Source: an uncultured Draconibacterium sp. (GTDB lineage Bacteria > Bacteroidota > Bacteroidia > Bacteroidales > Prolixibacteraceae). Taken from it: 64,000 nucleotides of DNA. Under the pieces are notes generated by a model, which saw only the letters and a program-made list of their open reading frames with translations, was not told the DNA's origin and did no database searches. The stretch spans positions 2,886,501 through 2,950,500 of the forward strand of contig NZ_OY781365.1 in the NCBI RefSeq assembly GCF_963676815.1, written 5' to 3'. A program made the translations under genes and the position numbers. This document shows positions 24,591 to 33,543 of this stretch, piece after piece. Within the stretch, counting starts at the first letter, position 1; each line of letters starts with the position of its first letter.

Positions 24591-27050
24591 TTACTTATTT
24601 TGTAGAGTTGTTAAAACGTAGCTTGTAAGCTGTGTGATTTGTTTCTCGGAATATTGCGTTTTATACGGCACCATCCCTTTGGCAACATTTCCTTCTGAAA
24701 TAGAGTGGAAAACTTCGGCAGGAGAATTTCCGTGCAGCCACTCATCATCAACAAGGCTTGGGAAAGTTGCCAGCCCTTTTCCATCGGCTCCGTGACAAAC
24801 CACACAGGTTGTTTCAAATATTTTCTGTCCGGCTTCCAAATCTTCAGCACTTTCCAAAAGCGTTACTTCTTTTAAATCTGTGGTATCGCTTGCTGAAGTT
24901 GATTCGTTTTCTGTACCATTTGACTGTTCAGAAATATCGCGACCCAGTTTGTGCATATAGGCAATCATTGCCACGATTTGCTTTTTCGCGTCGGTTTCAA
25001 TACCTGATGCTTTTAAATCGGCAACAATTCCTTCGGCCTGAGTCATGTAATCGTCAATCGCTTTTTCGTCGAATCCTTCTTCGTAAGGTACGCCAAGCGT
25101 TTGCATTGCTCTGATCTTTTTCGGCGTTTGCGAAAGATCGACGTTTTTAACCGCCAGCCAGGCGTAATTTGGCATAATCGACTGTTCGTTCATTTTTTGC
25201 GGATCCATAAAGTGGTTGTAATGCCATGCCGCATTTTTATACATTGGTCCGCCAACTACTCCTGCACGAGCCAAATCGGGGCCGGTACGTTTCGAACCCC
25301 ATTGGAACGGATAGTCGTAAACGAACTCGCCAATTTTCGAGTATTCGCCATATCGGTCGGTTTCCCAGCGGAACGGACGTACCATTTGCGAGTGACAAAC
25401 GTAACAACCTTCTTTTACATACAGGTCTCGCCCTTCCAGTTCAAGCGGTGTATATGGTTTCACCGATTCGATGGTTGGTACATTTGATTTTATGAATATC
25501 ATCGGAATAATTTCAACGGCTCCACCGATGGCTAATGCAATAAATACCCAGATAGAGAAACGAACAGCTCTTCTTTCCATCCAACGGTGAACGGTTTCTT
25601 TTACCGGATTTCTTGATCCTGCAAGAACCAGAGCCGGTGCTTCGGCAGGTTCGTCGTTAACAAAACTTCCGGCAGCCATTGTTTTTGCCAGGTTGTAAAC
25701 CATGATAAGGAATCCAACCAGGAACAAAATACCTGCTACAATACGCGCCATGTACATCGGAATCAATTGAGTTACTGTTTCAAGGAAGTTTGGATACTGC
25801 AGGAAGCCTTCGTCGGTGAAGTTTCTCCACATTAACCATTGAGTAACTGCTGCCCAATAAAGTGGTATGGCATAAATTAAAATTGCCAGAGTTGATAACC
25901 AGAAGTGTGTATTTGCTAATTTCTCTGAGAATAGTTTTGACTTAAACAGTTTTGGAACCAGCCAATATAACATACCAAATACAAGACCGCCGTTCCAGCC
26001 CATTCCTCCAATGTGTACGTGAGCAATGGTCCAGTCGGTAAAGTGCGTAATTTGGTTTACTGATTTTAGCGACATCATCGGTCCTTCGAACGTTGACATA
26101 CCGTAAGCGGTTACAGCCACTACCATAAATTTCAGCGCAGCGCTGTCGCGAACGCGATCCCAGGCACCACGAAGCGTGAGCAGACCGTTTATCATACCTC
26201 CCCAACTTGGTGCAATCAGCATTATCGAGAAAGTGGTTCCCAGAGCCTGCGCCCAGTTTGGCAGCGCCTGGTACAACAAGTGGTGTGGCCCGGCCCACAT
26301 GTACAAAAATATCAGCGACCAAAAGTGAATGATCGACAGTTTGTACGAATAAATAGGGCGGTTGGCTGCTTTTGGCAGGTAATAATACATTAGCCCAAGA
26401 AACGGAGTTGTTAAGAAAAATGCCACAGCATTGTGTCCGTACCACCATTGTACAACCGCATCTTGTGCACCTGCATAAATCGAGTAACTTTTAAACAACG
26501 ATATGGGCAGCTCAAAAGAGTTTACAACGTGCAACATTGCAACTCCAAGGAACGTAGCCAGGTACCACCAAATAGCTGCGTAAATGTGCTGAACACGACG
26601 AACAACAAGTGTTCCGATCATGTTCCACCCAAAAACAACCCAAATAATGGTTATCAAAATATCAATTGGCCATTCCAGTTCGGCATATTCTTTCGAAGTG
26701 GTAATTCCGGCAAGCAATGTAACAGCCGCCAGAACAATAATGGTTTGCCAGCCCCAAAAGTGGATTTTACTCAGCGTGTCGCTAAACATCCTGGTCTTTA
26801 GCAGTTTTTGCATAGAGTAGTAAACTCCGGCAAAAATGGCATTTCCTACAAATGCAAAAATAATGGCATTGGTATGCAGTGGTCTTACCCTTCCGAAAGT
26901 GGTAAATTCGAGACCAAAGTTGAATACTGGGAAGGCCAGTTGTGCCGCAGCAAGAATGCCCACCAGTACACCAACAACACCCCAAACCAGCGTAGCCAGA
27001 ATAAACAACTTAACGATTTTGTTGTCGTAATTAAATTTTTGATTTTCCAT
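24591..27050 (-). CDS. ccoNO: Fused cbb3 oxidase subunits I and II (CcoN-CcoO) with extra cytochrome c domain
   Basis: An 819-residue fusion. Residues 1-480 are CcoN: 12 helices with heme/CuB histidines in RPLHTNAIIF, YGHNAVAFFLT, GPHHLLYQ and HFTDWTIAHVHIGGMGWNG. From about 510 a CcoO part follows, with EGRDLYVKEGC and CYVCH at 549-553, SQMVRPFRW and WGSKRTGPDLAR. The last 87 residues are a third, non-canonical module: a class I cytochrome c with CVVCH at 749-753 and GMVPYKTQ. CcoN-CcoO fusions occur in Bacteroidota; the added C-terminal heme domain is the unusual part. It is in frame, without interruption. Confidence 0.92.
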   Translation of the reverse strand: MENQKFNYDNKIVKLFILATLVWGVVGVLVGILAAAQLAFPVFNFGLEFTTFGRVRPLHTNAIIFAFVGNAIFAGVYYSMQKLLKTRMFSDTLSKIHFWGWQTIIVLAAVTLLAGITTSKEYAELEWPIDILITIIWVVFGWNMIGTLVVRRVQHIYAAIWWYLATFLGVAMLHVVNSFELPISLFKSYSIYAGAQDAVVQWWYGHNAVAFFLTTPFLGLMYYYLPKAANRPIYSYKLSIIHFWSLIFLYMWAGPHHLLYQALPNWAQALGTTFSIMLIAPSWGGMINGLLTLRGAWDRVRDSAALKFMVVAVTAYGMSTFEGPMMSLKSVNQITHFTDWTIAHVHIGGMGWNGGLVFGMLYWLVPKLFKSKLFSEKLANTHFWLSTLAILIYAIPLYWAAVTQWLMWRNFTDEGFLQYPNFLETVTQLIPMYMARIVAGILFLVGFLIMVYNLAKTMAAGSFVNDEPAEAPALVLAGSRNPVKETVHRWMERRAVRFSIWVFIALAIGGAVEIIPMIFIKSNVPTIESVKPYTPLELEGRDLYVKEGCYVCHSQMVRPFRWETDRYGEYSKIGEFVYDYPFQWGSKRTGPDLARAGVVGGPMYKNAAWHYNHFMDPQKMNEQSIMPNYAWLAVKNVDLSQTPKKIRAMQTLGVPYEEGFDEKAIDDYMTQAEGIVADLKASGIETDAKKQIVAMIAYMHKLGRDISEQSNGTENESTSASDTTDLKEVTLLESAEDLEAGQKIFETTCVVCHGADGKGLATFPSLVDDEWLHGNSPAEVFHSISEGNVAKGMVPYKTQYSEKQITQLTSYVLTTLQNK

Positions 27051-27061
27051 GAGTTGGATAA

Positions 27062-27253
27062 TTATTTTTTATTATTCTTTTTTTCTTCATTGGTTTCAGA
27101 TTCCGATTCTACGTCGTCATCGTCAAAGAGTATCCGCATCGAAGGAGTCTCGCTGTCGTCGTACTGACCCGATCGAACCGACCAGATAAAAGCGCCCAAA
27201 AAAATGAGTGCTACCAATAAACTTACTCCTATAAGCAGATAAAAAATGTTCAT
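27062..27253 (-). CDS. ccoS: cbb3 oxidase maturation protein CcoS
   Basis: A 63-residue protein with one helix (residues 4-22), then FIWSVRSGQYDDSETPSMRILFDDDD, matching the CcoS GQYDD pattern. CcoS is needed for heme and copper insertion. The start codon is directly adjacent to the stop of the upstream cytochrome c gene. Confidence 0.88.
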   Translation of the reverse strand: MNIFYLLIGVSLLVALIFLGAFIWSVRSGQYDDSETPSMRILFDDDDVESESETNEEKKNNKK

Positions 27254-28129
27254 TTATTCCTCTTTGCCGGCCCGGCTGATTTTAAAAATCTGAAATACAA
27301 CATAGCCAATTGTTCCCCAGGCTCCCAAAACAGCTGCTAAATACGATAGCAGCAGCCAGGTTTGGATATTATCGTTGGTTGACCAAAGCACTTCTTCTTT
27401 AATCAGTACCGGAGTTGGTTTTGGTTGTCCTACTTTTGATGCGTCAAGAACTACATCTTCGGTAATAAATCCTTCACCTAGGTCGATAACCAGAGTTACC
27501 ATTCCCTGCTCGTCACCTATAAGGGTTTCTGGAATAGCATATTCCGCGCGCCCTTCTTTGTTGGTAAGAACCTCTCCAATTGGTAGAGTGCCAAATGCTT
27601 TTTGTGCACCAATTGTAATAGGTGTTTCGGCCAATGCAACATAAACACTGTCTTTGTTCTTGTATTCGGCAAAAACTTCCACAATACGCTCGGCTTCGTT
27701 TACCGATGCTAGCACCTTAGCTTTTTTCGGCGGTTCTTCCACTAATACAGGTTCAGTTTCAGCATTGTAATTGCGAATGTAATTTACCAGTCGCCAGCGG
27801 TCATCTTCCGAAATGGTGGTTTCAAACTGCGGCATCCCGCCACGTCCGTGTGTAATTTTATAAAAGAGCTCGCCTTCGGTATTGGCTTGCATAACATCGC
27901 TGGTAATATCGGGTGGGGGAGGAACCAATGGTAATCCGTTGTTTTTACCCGGGTCGCCATGACACGATTTACAGTTTAGTAAATAAAGGTCTTTTCCTTT
28001 TTGAACGTTGGCAAGATTATATTCTGATGGATTCTCAAGGTTCTTCTGATCTTCAGGAACCAGCCATTCCTGCGCCATTCCCTGCTGTGCAAGAAAAAAG
28101 ATTGCTACAACTAATAATTTGATCTTCAT
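27254..28129 (-). CDS. Exported monoheme cytochrome c with a C-terminal membrane anchor
   Basis: A 291-residue protein. A signal peptide (MKIKLLVVAIFF, cut around AQ-EW) is followed by one cytochrome c domain with CKSCH and the ligand region GRGGMPQFE, an Ig-like region of about 120 residues and a final helix (TWLLLSYLAAVLGAWGTIGYVVF). The start was moved to the internal ATG at 28129 because the 20 residues before it are basic and unlike a signal. Between nrfD-like and ccoS genes: likely electron carrier from the FeS/NrfD module to cbb3 oxidase (inference). Confidence 0.75.
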   Translation of the reverse strand: MKIKLLVVAIFFLAQQGMAQEWLVPEDQKNLENPSEYNLANVQKGKDLYLLNCKSCHGDPGKNNGLPLVPPPPDITSDVMQANTEGELFYKITHGRGGMPQFETTISEDDRWRLVNYIRNYNAETEPVLVEEPPKKAKVLASVNEAERIVEVFAEYKNKDSVYVALAETPITIGAQKAFGTLPIGEVLTNKEGRAEYAIPETLIGDEQGMVTLVIDLGEGFITEDVVLDASKVGQPKPTPVLIKEEVLWSTNDNIQTWLLLSYLAAVLGAWGTIGYVVFQIFKISRAGKEE

Positions 28130-28136
28130 GGTCTTT

Positions 28137-29495
28137 TTATTTTTTCGGTTCAGCAAGAATTTCTTTGTCAATACCTTTTTCTTCGGCATATTCCCAAATG
28201 GTAATTACCGGAAACATTTTTGCCAGCACCGTTATAATTAGCAGAGCCGCCATAAAAGAGAAGATGGTAATCATTATTTCGATACTTGTTGGCGAATAAT
28301 GTTTGAAATAATCGGGAACATTTTGCACCGGTAAAAATGGGTGCTCTAACGTTGGAATAACAATAATGTATCGTTTCATCCACGAGGCAATCAGCACAAA
28401 AACAGATATTATTGTTAGCGGTAAAGGTTTTCTGAAAAATTTGAAAAGCATTAGAATGATCGGAAGAATCAATCCTAACATTTGTGCCGACCAGAACATT
28501 GGCGCATAACTTCCAATAAATAGGTTGCGCAGGTGAATCCCCTCTGCAGTTTTCATTTTATATGCCGGAACCCAAAATTCGTTGATGTTAAAATACAGGT
28601 AAACCAGGCAAACAAAAACCAACAGTTTGCCCATATAATCGAAGTGCAGGTCTTCAAAATATTCTCCTAAACGGTAACGCACCCTGTAAGCGTACATTAA
28701 TATTACTACTGCTGCAGCTCCGGCAACAAAAGCACCTGCCACAAAATAAGGCCCGAAAATGGTAGTGTCCCAACCGGAACGCAGTGTGGCTGCAAACAAC
28801 CACGATGTAACCGTGTGAATTGACAAACCTACGGGAAGAATAAGTATCATTAAAACACGCATTGAGTGAGCAACAAGCTTATATTGTTTGGCATTACCTT
28901 TCCAACCCAATGCCAGTATTTTATATACCTGCATTTTCCACTTTGGAATATCGTCGCCACCACGATCGCGTAATAACGCCAGGTCGGGGATTAGCGGGAT
29001 GTAATATAACAGTACCGAAATGGTAAGATAAGTAGTAACTACAGTTACATCCCAAATAATTGGCGATGCAAAACGTCCGTGCAGAAATACGTTGAGAAAC
29101 CGGTCAGGACGTCCCATGTCGTTTACAATAATAATTCCGGCCAGTGCTACTGCGGCAATTGCAATTTGCTCGGCAACGCGCGAAATAGGTTTCGACCAAC
29201 TGATTTTTAAAAGCTGTAACGACGAGCTGATCAGGAATCCAATCAAACTCACAGCCACAAAAAATACAAAGTTGGCAATATACATTCCCCACGAAACATA
29301 GTCGCGCATTCCGGTAACACCCAGTCCGTCGCGAATTTGTATAATCCAGCCCCACAAACCAACGGCAGCAAACATAATGAGAATGAAATACCAAAAATGC
29401 GTGAGCTCGTCACGTTTTACAATCGATCGGGTAAGGTCGAAGGTAATTTTATCTAATAACTTCCGGGATTCTTCCGGCGATTTTGTTTTTTCCAT
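28137..29495 (-). CDS. NrfD-family (polysulfide-reductase-like) quinone-interacting membrane subunit
   Basis: A 452-residue protein with about ten transmembrane helices, beginning RDELTHFWYFILIMFAAVGLWGWI and GVTGMRDYVSWGMYIANFVFFVAVS, typical of NrfD/PsrC/ActC. Members exchange electrons with the quinone pool. It lies between an FeS protein and a membrane cytochrome c. No molybdopterin catalytic gene is nearby. A role as a quinol dehydrogenase feeding cytochrome c is inferred. Confidence 0.85.
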   Translation of the reverse strand: MEKTKSPEESRKLLDKITFDLTRSIVKRDELTHFWYFILIMFAAVGLWGWIIQIRDGLGVTGMRDYVSWGMYIANFVFFVAVSLIGFLISSSLQLLKISWSKPISRVAEQIAIAAVALAGIIIVNDMGRPDRFLNVFLHGRFASPIIWDVTVVTTYLTISVLLYYIPLIPDLALLRDRGGDDIPKWKMQVYKILALGWKGNAKQYKLVAHSMRVLMILILPVGLSIHTVTSWLFAATLRSGWDTTIFGPYFVAGAFVAGAAAVVILMYAYRVRYRLGEYFEDLHFDYMGKLLVFVCLVYLYFNINEFWVPAYKMKTAEGIHLRNLFIGSYAPMFWSAQMLGLILPIILMLFKFFRKPLPLTIISVFVLIASWMKRYIIVIPTLEHPFLPVQNVPDYFKHYSPTSIEIMITIFSFMAALLIITVLAKMFPVITIWEYAEEKGIDKEILAEPKK

Positions 29496-29514
29496 CGTTT
29501 AAAGTTTAGTCAGT

Positions 29515-30432
29515 TTATGAGTGGTGTTCTTCAATTTCGCCTTGAAACGGGAAAGCCCTGTCTTTTGGTGGCAGATAATAAACACGAGGTTTGGTTCCCA
29601 ATTCTTCCATTAATGTATAAGCTGCATTGTCTTTTATTAATTTGCTGAAACTGGTGGTTTCGTGTGTGGTTCCGTTTGTTACCGCATCTTCGTTTTGGTC
29701 GCCAAACCAGTAAACTCCATTCGGGCACGACGAAACGCAGGTTGGTAATTTCCCATCGCGCAAACGGTCGGCACTAAACAAACATTTCGATATGGTACCT
29801 TTTTTCTGCGGAACGTTAGCTTCAATATTATAAGTAACACCTTCGTATTTTTCGGCATCGCGTGGCTCAAACCAGTTGAATACCCTGGCTGAGTAAGGAC
29901 AAGCTGCAATACAAAAACGACAACCGATACAACGTTCATTATCAATAAGAACAATGCCGTCTTCACGCTTAAAAGTTGCGTTAACCGGACATACTTTTGT
30001 GCATGGTGGGTTATCGCAATGCTGGCATGGTTTAGGCATATAATACGGAGCAGTGTGCTCGGCATCCTGCATTTGCAATACATTAATATGGTGTTGCTCC
30101 GGACGCAACTGGTGGTGTTTCTGGCAGCCTTTCATACACTCGCGTGCATTTCGGCATTTCGATAAATCGATTACCATAACCCATTTGCGGTTTGGCAAAC
30201 CTTCTCTTCCGCGTTTTTGATTTTCGGAAAGATTTGGCATGTCAGCAGGTTTAAGCTGTGCTTTGTCAACCTCAACAAGTTCTCCGCTCGATGTAAGCAA
30301 TTTAATGGTATCGCCCGATGCGGTTTCAACCTGGTTACACGAACTTAAAATACTGGAACCTCCAACCAGTCCGGCTGCACCAACCGATACACCCAGCTTT
30401 TTCACGAAGTTTCTGCGTGATTTATTTTCCAT
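29515..30432 (-). CDS. Tat-type ferredoxin-like iron-sulfur protein with two incomplete cluster sites
   Basis: A 305-residue protein. The N-terminus has RRNFVKK followed by a hydrophobic stretch and an ILSSC lipobox-like Cys32, so probably Tat exported and perhaps lipid anchored. The four motifs of the NrfC/DmsB/ActB type are C93-x5-C99-x3-C103, C136/C139/C144/C148, C168/C171/C174/C178 and C217-x14-C232-x3-C236. In motif I the expected second Cys is Ala96; in motif IV the expected second Cys is Ser220. Clusters I and IV therefore each lack one ligand. It heads the long leftward operon and is paired with an NrfD protein. Confidence 0.85.
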   Translation of the reverse strand: MENKSRRNFVKKLGVSVGAAGLVGGSSILSSCNQVETASGDTIKLLTSSGELVEVDKAQLKPADMPNLSENQKRGREGLPNRKWVMVIDLSKCRNARECMKGCQKHHQLRPEQHHINVLQMQDAEHTAPYYMPKPCQHCDNPPCTKVCPVNATFKREDGIVLIDNERCIGCRFCIAACPYSARVFNWFEPRDAEKYEGVTYNIEANVPQKKGTISKCLFSADRLRDGKLPTCVSSCPNGVYWFGDQNEDAVTNGTTHETTSFSKLIKDNAAYTLMEELGTKPRVYYLPPKDRAFPFQGEIEEHHS

Positions 30433-30760
30433 AAACAGACATTTTTTTAAAACTGTGGTACTGAAAATTATGTTTTATTCAGCTAAAATTAGTTTCTCAA
30501 CCTCACGAATTTATAAAATAAGCGCAAAGCAGCAAACTGTCAGAGGTATACGCGTAATAAAAGACAAAAAAGACTTTAAATGTTAGAAGTGAGTAAGTTA
30601 CAGCGTTTTTTTTGCGTGAAGAAATTTTATTTAAAGTATAATAACTTGATATGTGAACAGATAGGTTTTAGTGCAATTTTTTTTTTTTTTTTTAGGGTGA
30701 ACAAATATTTTTAGGAGTTGTTTATTAAGGTTTTTTTTGCCGGTTTGGGCAGTGCTGGAA

Positions 30761-30776
30761 TGTGACTTTGGTCACA
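30761..30776. promoter_or_regulatory. CRP/FNR-type palindromic operator candidate
   Basis: TGTGACTTTGGTCACA, with perfect six-base arms TGTGAC/GTCACA. It lies in the centre of the 671-bp divergent region, 328 bp from the FeS gene start and 326 bp from the sco start. This form fits the TGTGA-N6-TCACA consensus of CRP/FNR regulators. A near-identical copy is at 62028. A T17 tract (30677-30693) is also in this region. No obvious -7/-33 pair was identified. Confidence 0.55.
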
Positions 30777-31102
30777 AAGAAATATGCTGTAAAACATATT
30801 CTAAATAAGCATTGTCTAATTTTTCAATGGTATAAAGTTACAGGATTCCCTGAAAATTCAAGCTTTTATTTATTTAAAATTAACGATACCATTTTGTCGG
30901 CTAGTAACGCATATTGTAAAAAAATAAAAGAAACTCATTCTTTACATAAACATTATCAGGATTTTGTGGTTACAGGTATGAAAAAGGTAAAAAGGTATTA
31001 TTGTATTTCGCCGAATTAGGAATTTCGATAAAACCTAAAACCGTAATTAACGTACTAATCATTTAAAAACTGAATAAACCTTGCCGTATTGATCTGGCTT
31101 CT

Positions 31103-31918
31103 ATGAAAAAGACTGTATACCATATTACAATGTTGGTTGTAAGTACCTTTCTATTATTTAGCAACCATTCAAAAGCTCAAAGTGTAATTAATCCAGCTGC
31201 CACCGACGACGATGTTGAAATTGGAGTTGTAGAACATCTTGATGATTACCTCCCCGAAAAGATATCATTAATTAACGAAGAAGGCGAGAAAGTTTGGCTG
31301 GCCGATTTAATAGATAAGCCAACCATTTTGAATTTTGTGTATTATCGTTGTCCGGGAATTTGCAGCCCGCTAATGGAAGCAGTTGCCGGGGTGATGGATA
31401 AATCGGATTTGGTTGTTGGAGAAGATTACCAGGTGTTAACCATTAGTTTCGATCCGGGAGAAACAATCGATTTGGGTATCAGGAAAAAGAAGAATTACTT
31501 AAACCTGATGAACAACCAGGAAAAGGTGGAAGAAGCTAAAACAGGATGGAAATTTTTTGTTTCAGATAGTGCCAGTATTGTGCGGATTACAAATGCCACT
31601 GGATTTAAGTACAAAAAAACAGGTAACGACTTTTTGCATGCCGCATCGTTAATTGTTGTTAGTCCTGATCAGAAAATTACCCGCTATTTAAATGGCTTGT
31701 ATTTTCTTCCGTTCGAATGGAAAATGGCCATTGTTGAAGCCTCGAAAGGCCAGTCGGGACCAACGGTGAACAAGGTGTTGCGATTCTGTTATTCCTACGA
31801 TCCGCAAGGACAAACATATGTATTAAATGTAACTAAAGTTAGCGGAGTCATAATAATATTTTTCGGACTGGTTTTGCTGCTGTTCCTGGTATTAAAACCA
31901 AAGAAAAAAGTAAATTAA
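31103..31918 (+). CDS. SCO1/SenC-family copper chaperone
   Basis: A 271-residue protein: signal peptide (cut near KAQS), thioredoxin-like SCO domain with the copper ligands C83 and C87 in YRCPGICSP and H179 in DFLHAAS, then a C-terminal transmembrane helix (about 245-265). SCO proteins deliver copper to the CuA site of cytochrome oxidase. Its place as the first gene of the caa3 operon, 10 bp before cox1, supports this. Confidence 0.9.
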   Translation: MKKTVYHITMLVVSTFLLFSNHSKAQSVINPAATDDDVEIGVVEHLDDYLPEKISLINEEGEKVWLADLIDKPTILNFVYYRCPGICSPLMEAVAGVMDKSDLVVGEDYQVLTISFDPGETIDLGIRKKKNYLNLMNNQEKVEEAKTGWKFFVSDSASIVRITNATGFKYKKTGNDFLHAASLIVVSPDQKITRYLNGLYFLPFEWKMAIVEASKGQSGPTVNKVLRFCYSYDPQGQTYVLNVTKVSGVIIIFFGLVLLLFLVLKPKKKVN

Positions 31919-31928
31919 ACTAAACTTT

Positions 31929-33542
31929 ATGCATACAACAGATGCTGTTAATGGAGCAAACTACCTAACCTATCAGGGAAAATACAAAGGTTTGCTCGGT
32001 TGGATTTTTTCCACTGACCATAAACGAATTGGTCTTCTTTATTTGTATTCGATAGCTACCATGTTTGCAACAGGTGTTTTGCTGGGACTTGCCATGAAAT
32101 TTGAATTGCTGGCACCCGGAAAAACAATTATGGATGCGCAAACTTACAATGCTACGTTTACTGTTCATGGAGTTATAATGATCTTCATGGTGGTTGTGCC
32201 CGGATTACCGGCAGTTTTTGGAAACCTGATGCTGCCTATAATGATTGGAGCAAAAGATGTTGCGTTTCCAAAACTAAACCTGCTATCGTGGTGGTTGTAC
32301 TTAACCGGAGTAGTTTTGGTGCTTTGTGCGTTGTTGTTCGGATCGGGGTCTCCTGATACCGGCTGGACATTTTATGCACCTTATAGTTTTAAAACGGGAA
32401 CAAATTTGCTGCCCGCTGTGTTTGGGGCATTTGTACTGGGATTTTCTTCCATTTTAACCGGTTTAAACTTTTTGGTGACCATTCACCGATTACGCTGCCC
32501 GGGAATGAAATGGTCCAAACTTCCTTTATTTGTTTGGACACTGTACGGAACAGCCTGGATTCAGTTACTGGCAACACCGGTTGTTGGAATTACCCTTGTA
32601 TTAGTTGCGCTGGAAAGAGTGTTTGGAGTTGGTGTTTTTGACCCGGCTTTAGGCGGCGATCCTGTTTTGTATCAACACCTGTTCTGGATTTATTCGCACC
32701 CGGCAGTTTACATTATGATTCTGCCTGCTATGGGGGCCATTTCCGAGATTATTCCAACATTCTCGCAAAAACATATTTTCGGATATAAAGCAATTATAGC
32801 TTCCACAATGGCTATTGCATTTGTAGGTTACCTTGTTTGGGGGCACCACATGTTTACAGCCGGAATGAGCGGAACTGCACAATATTATTTTTCACTCCTC
32901 ACATTTATTGTTGCCATACCAAGTGCAATAAAAGTTTTTAACTGGATATCGACGATGTATAAGGGATCGATCAATATCCAGACGCCCTTTTACTGGGCAG
33001 TGTCGTTTATTTTTGTGTTTATGGTTGGTGGTTTAAGTGGCCTGGTTTTAGGCTCGCTGGCAACCGATATTTATGTGCACGATACTGCCTTTGTTGTAGC
33101 CCACTTCCATTACATTGTTTTTGGCGGTACAGGTTTTGCCTTTTTTGCGGCAATGCACTACTGGTTCCCAAAAATATTTGGAAGAATGTATGATAAAGCC
33201 TGGGCCAATATTGGCTGGCTGGTTTTCACTATCGGTTTTCTGGCGTTGTATTCACCAATGTTCTATTTAGGAATGATGGGAATGCCCCGGCGTTATTACG
33301 ATTACCTGGAAGAATTCCATGGCGGAAATATCCTGAGCACAATAGGCTCGTGGGTATTGGTAACCGGTTTTGTCATCATTGTTGTAAACCTGGTTCGTTC
33401 GGCACGAAAAGGAAAACCTGCAGAGGTGAATCCATGGCATAGTAAAACACTGGAATGGACAGTTCCATCGCCACCGCCTGTATTGAACTTCGATAAAGAA
33501 CCGGTGATAGGAGAAAATGACGGACCTTATAACTATAAATAA
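31929..33542 (+). CDS. ctaD: Cytochrome c oxidase subunit I, A2-type
   Basis: A 537-residue protein with 12 helices. Heme and CuB ligands are visible: FTVHGVIMIF, YSHPAVYIMILPAMG, WGHHMFTAGM, DTAFVVAHFHYIVFGG. The K-channel/D-channel landmark is YSHPAVY, where the A1-type Glu (HPEVY) is replaced by Ala; the Y-S pair marks A2-type enzymes as in Thermus caa3. The gene lies 10 bp after sco, and cox3 starts 1 bp after its stop. Confidence 0.95.
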   Translation: MHTTDAVNGANYLTYQGKYKGLLGWIFSTDHKRIGLLYLYSIATMFATGVLLGLAMKFELLAPGKTIMDAQTYNATFTVHGVIMIFMVVVPGLPAVFGNLMLPIMIGAKDVAFPKLNLLSWWLYLTGVVLVLCALLFGSGSPDTGWTFYAPYSFKTGTNLLPAVFGAFVLGFSSILTGLNFLVTIHRLRCPGMKWSKLPLFVWTLYGTAWIQLLATPVVGITLVLVALERVFGVGVFDPALGGDPVLYQHLFWIYSHPAVYIMILPAMGAISEIIPTFSQKHIFGYKAIIASTMAIAFVGYLVWGHHMFTAGMSGTAQYYFSLLTFIVAIPSAIKVFNWISTMYKGSINIQTPFYWAVSFIFVFMVGGLSGLVLGSLATDIYVHDTAFVVAHFHYIVFGGTGFAFFAAMHYWFPKIFGRMYDKAWANIGWLVFTIGFLALYSPMFYLGMMGMPRRYYDYLEEFHGGNILSTIGSWVLVTGFVIIVVNLVRSARKGKPAEVNPWHSKTLEWTVPSPPPVLNFDKEPVIGENDGPYNYK

Positions 33543-33543
33543 T

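Noticed and set aside
30677..30693. T17 homopolymer
   Set aside because: Could be a phase-variation tract, but it lies in non-coding DNA far from start codons and no link to expression is visible.
30762..31019. 85-aa ORF on the plus strand in the divergent region
   Set aside because: Starts with GTG inside the CRP/FNR palindrome; composition is like non-coding DNA and no family feature is visible.
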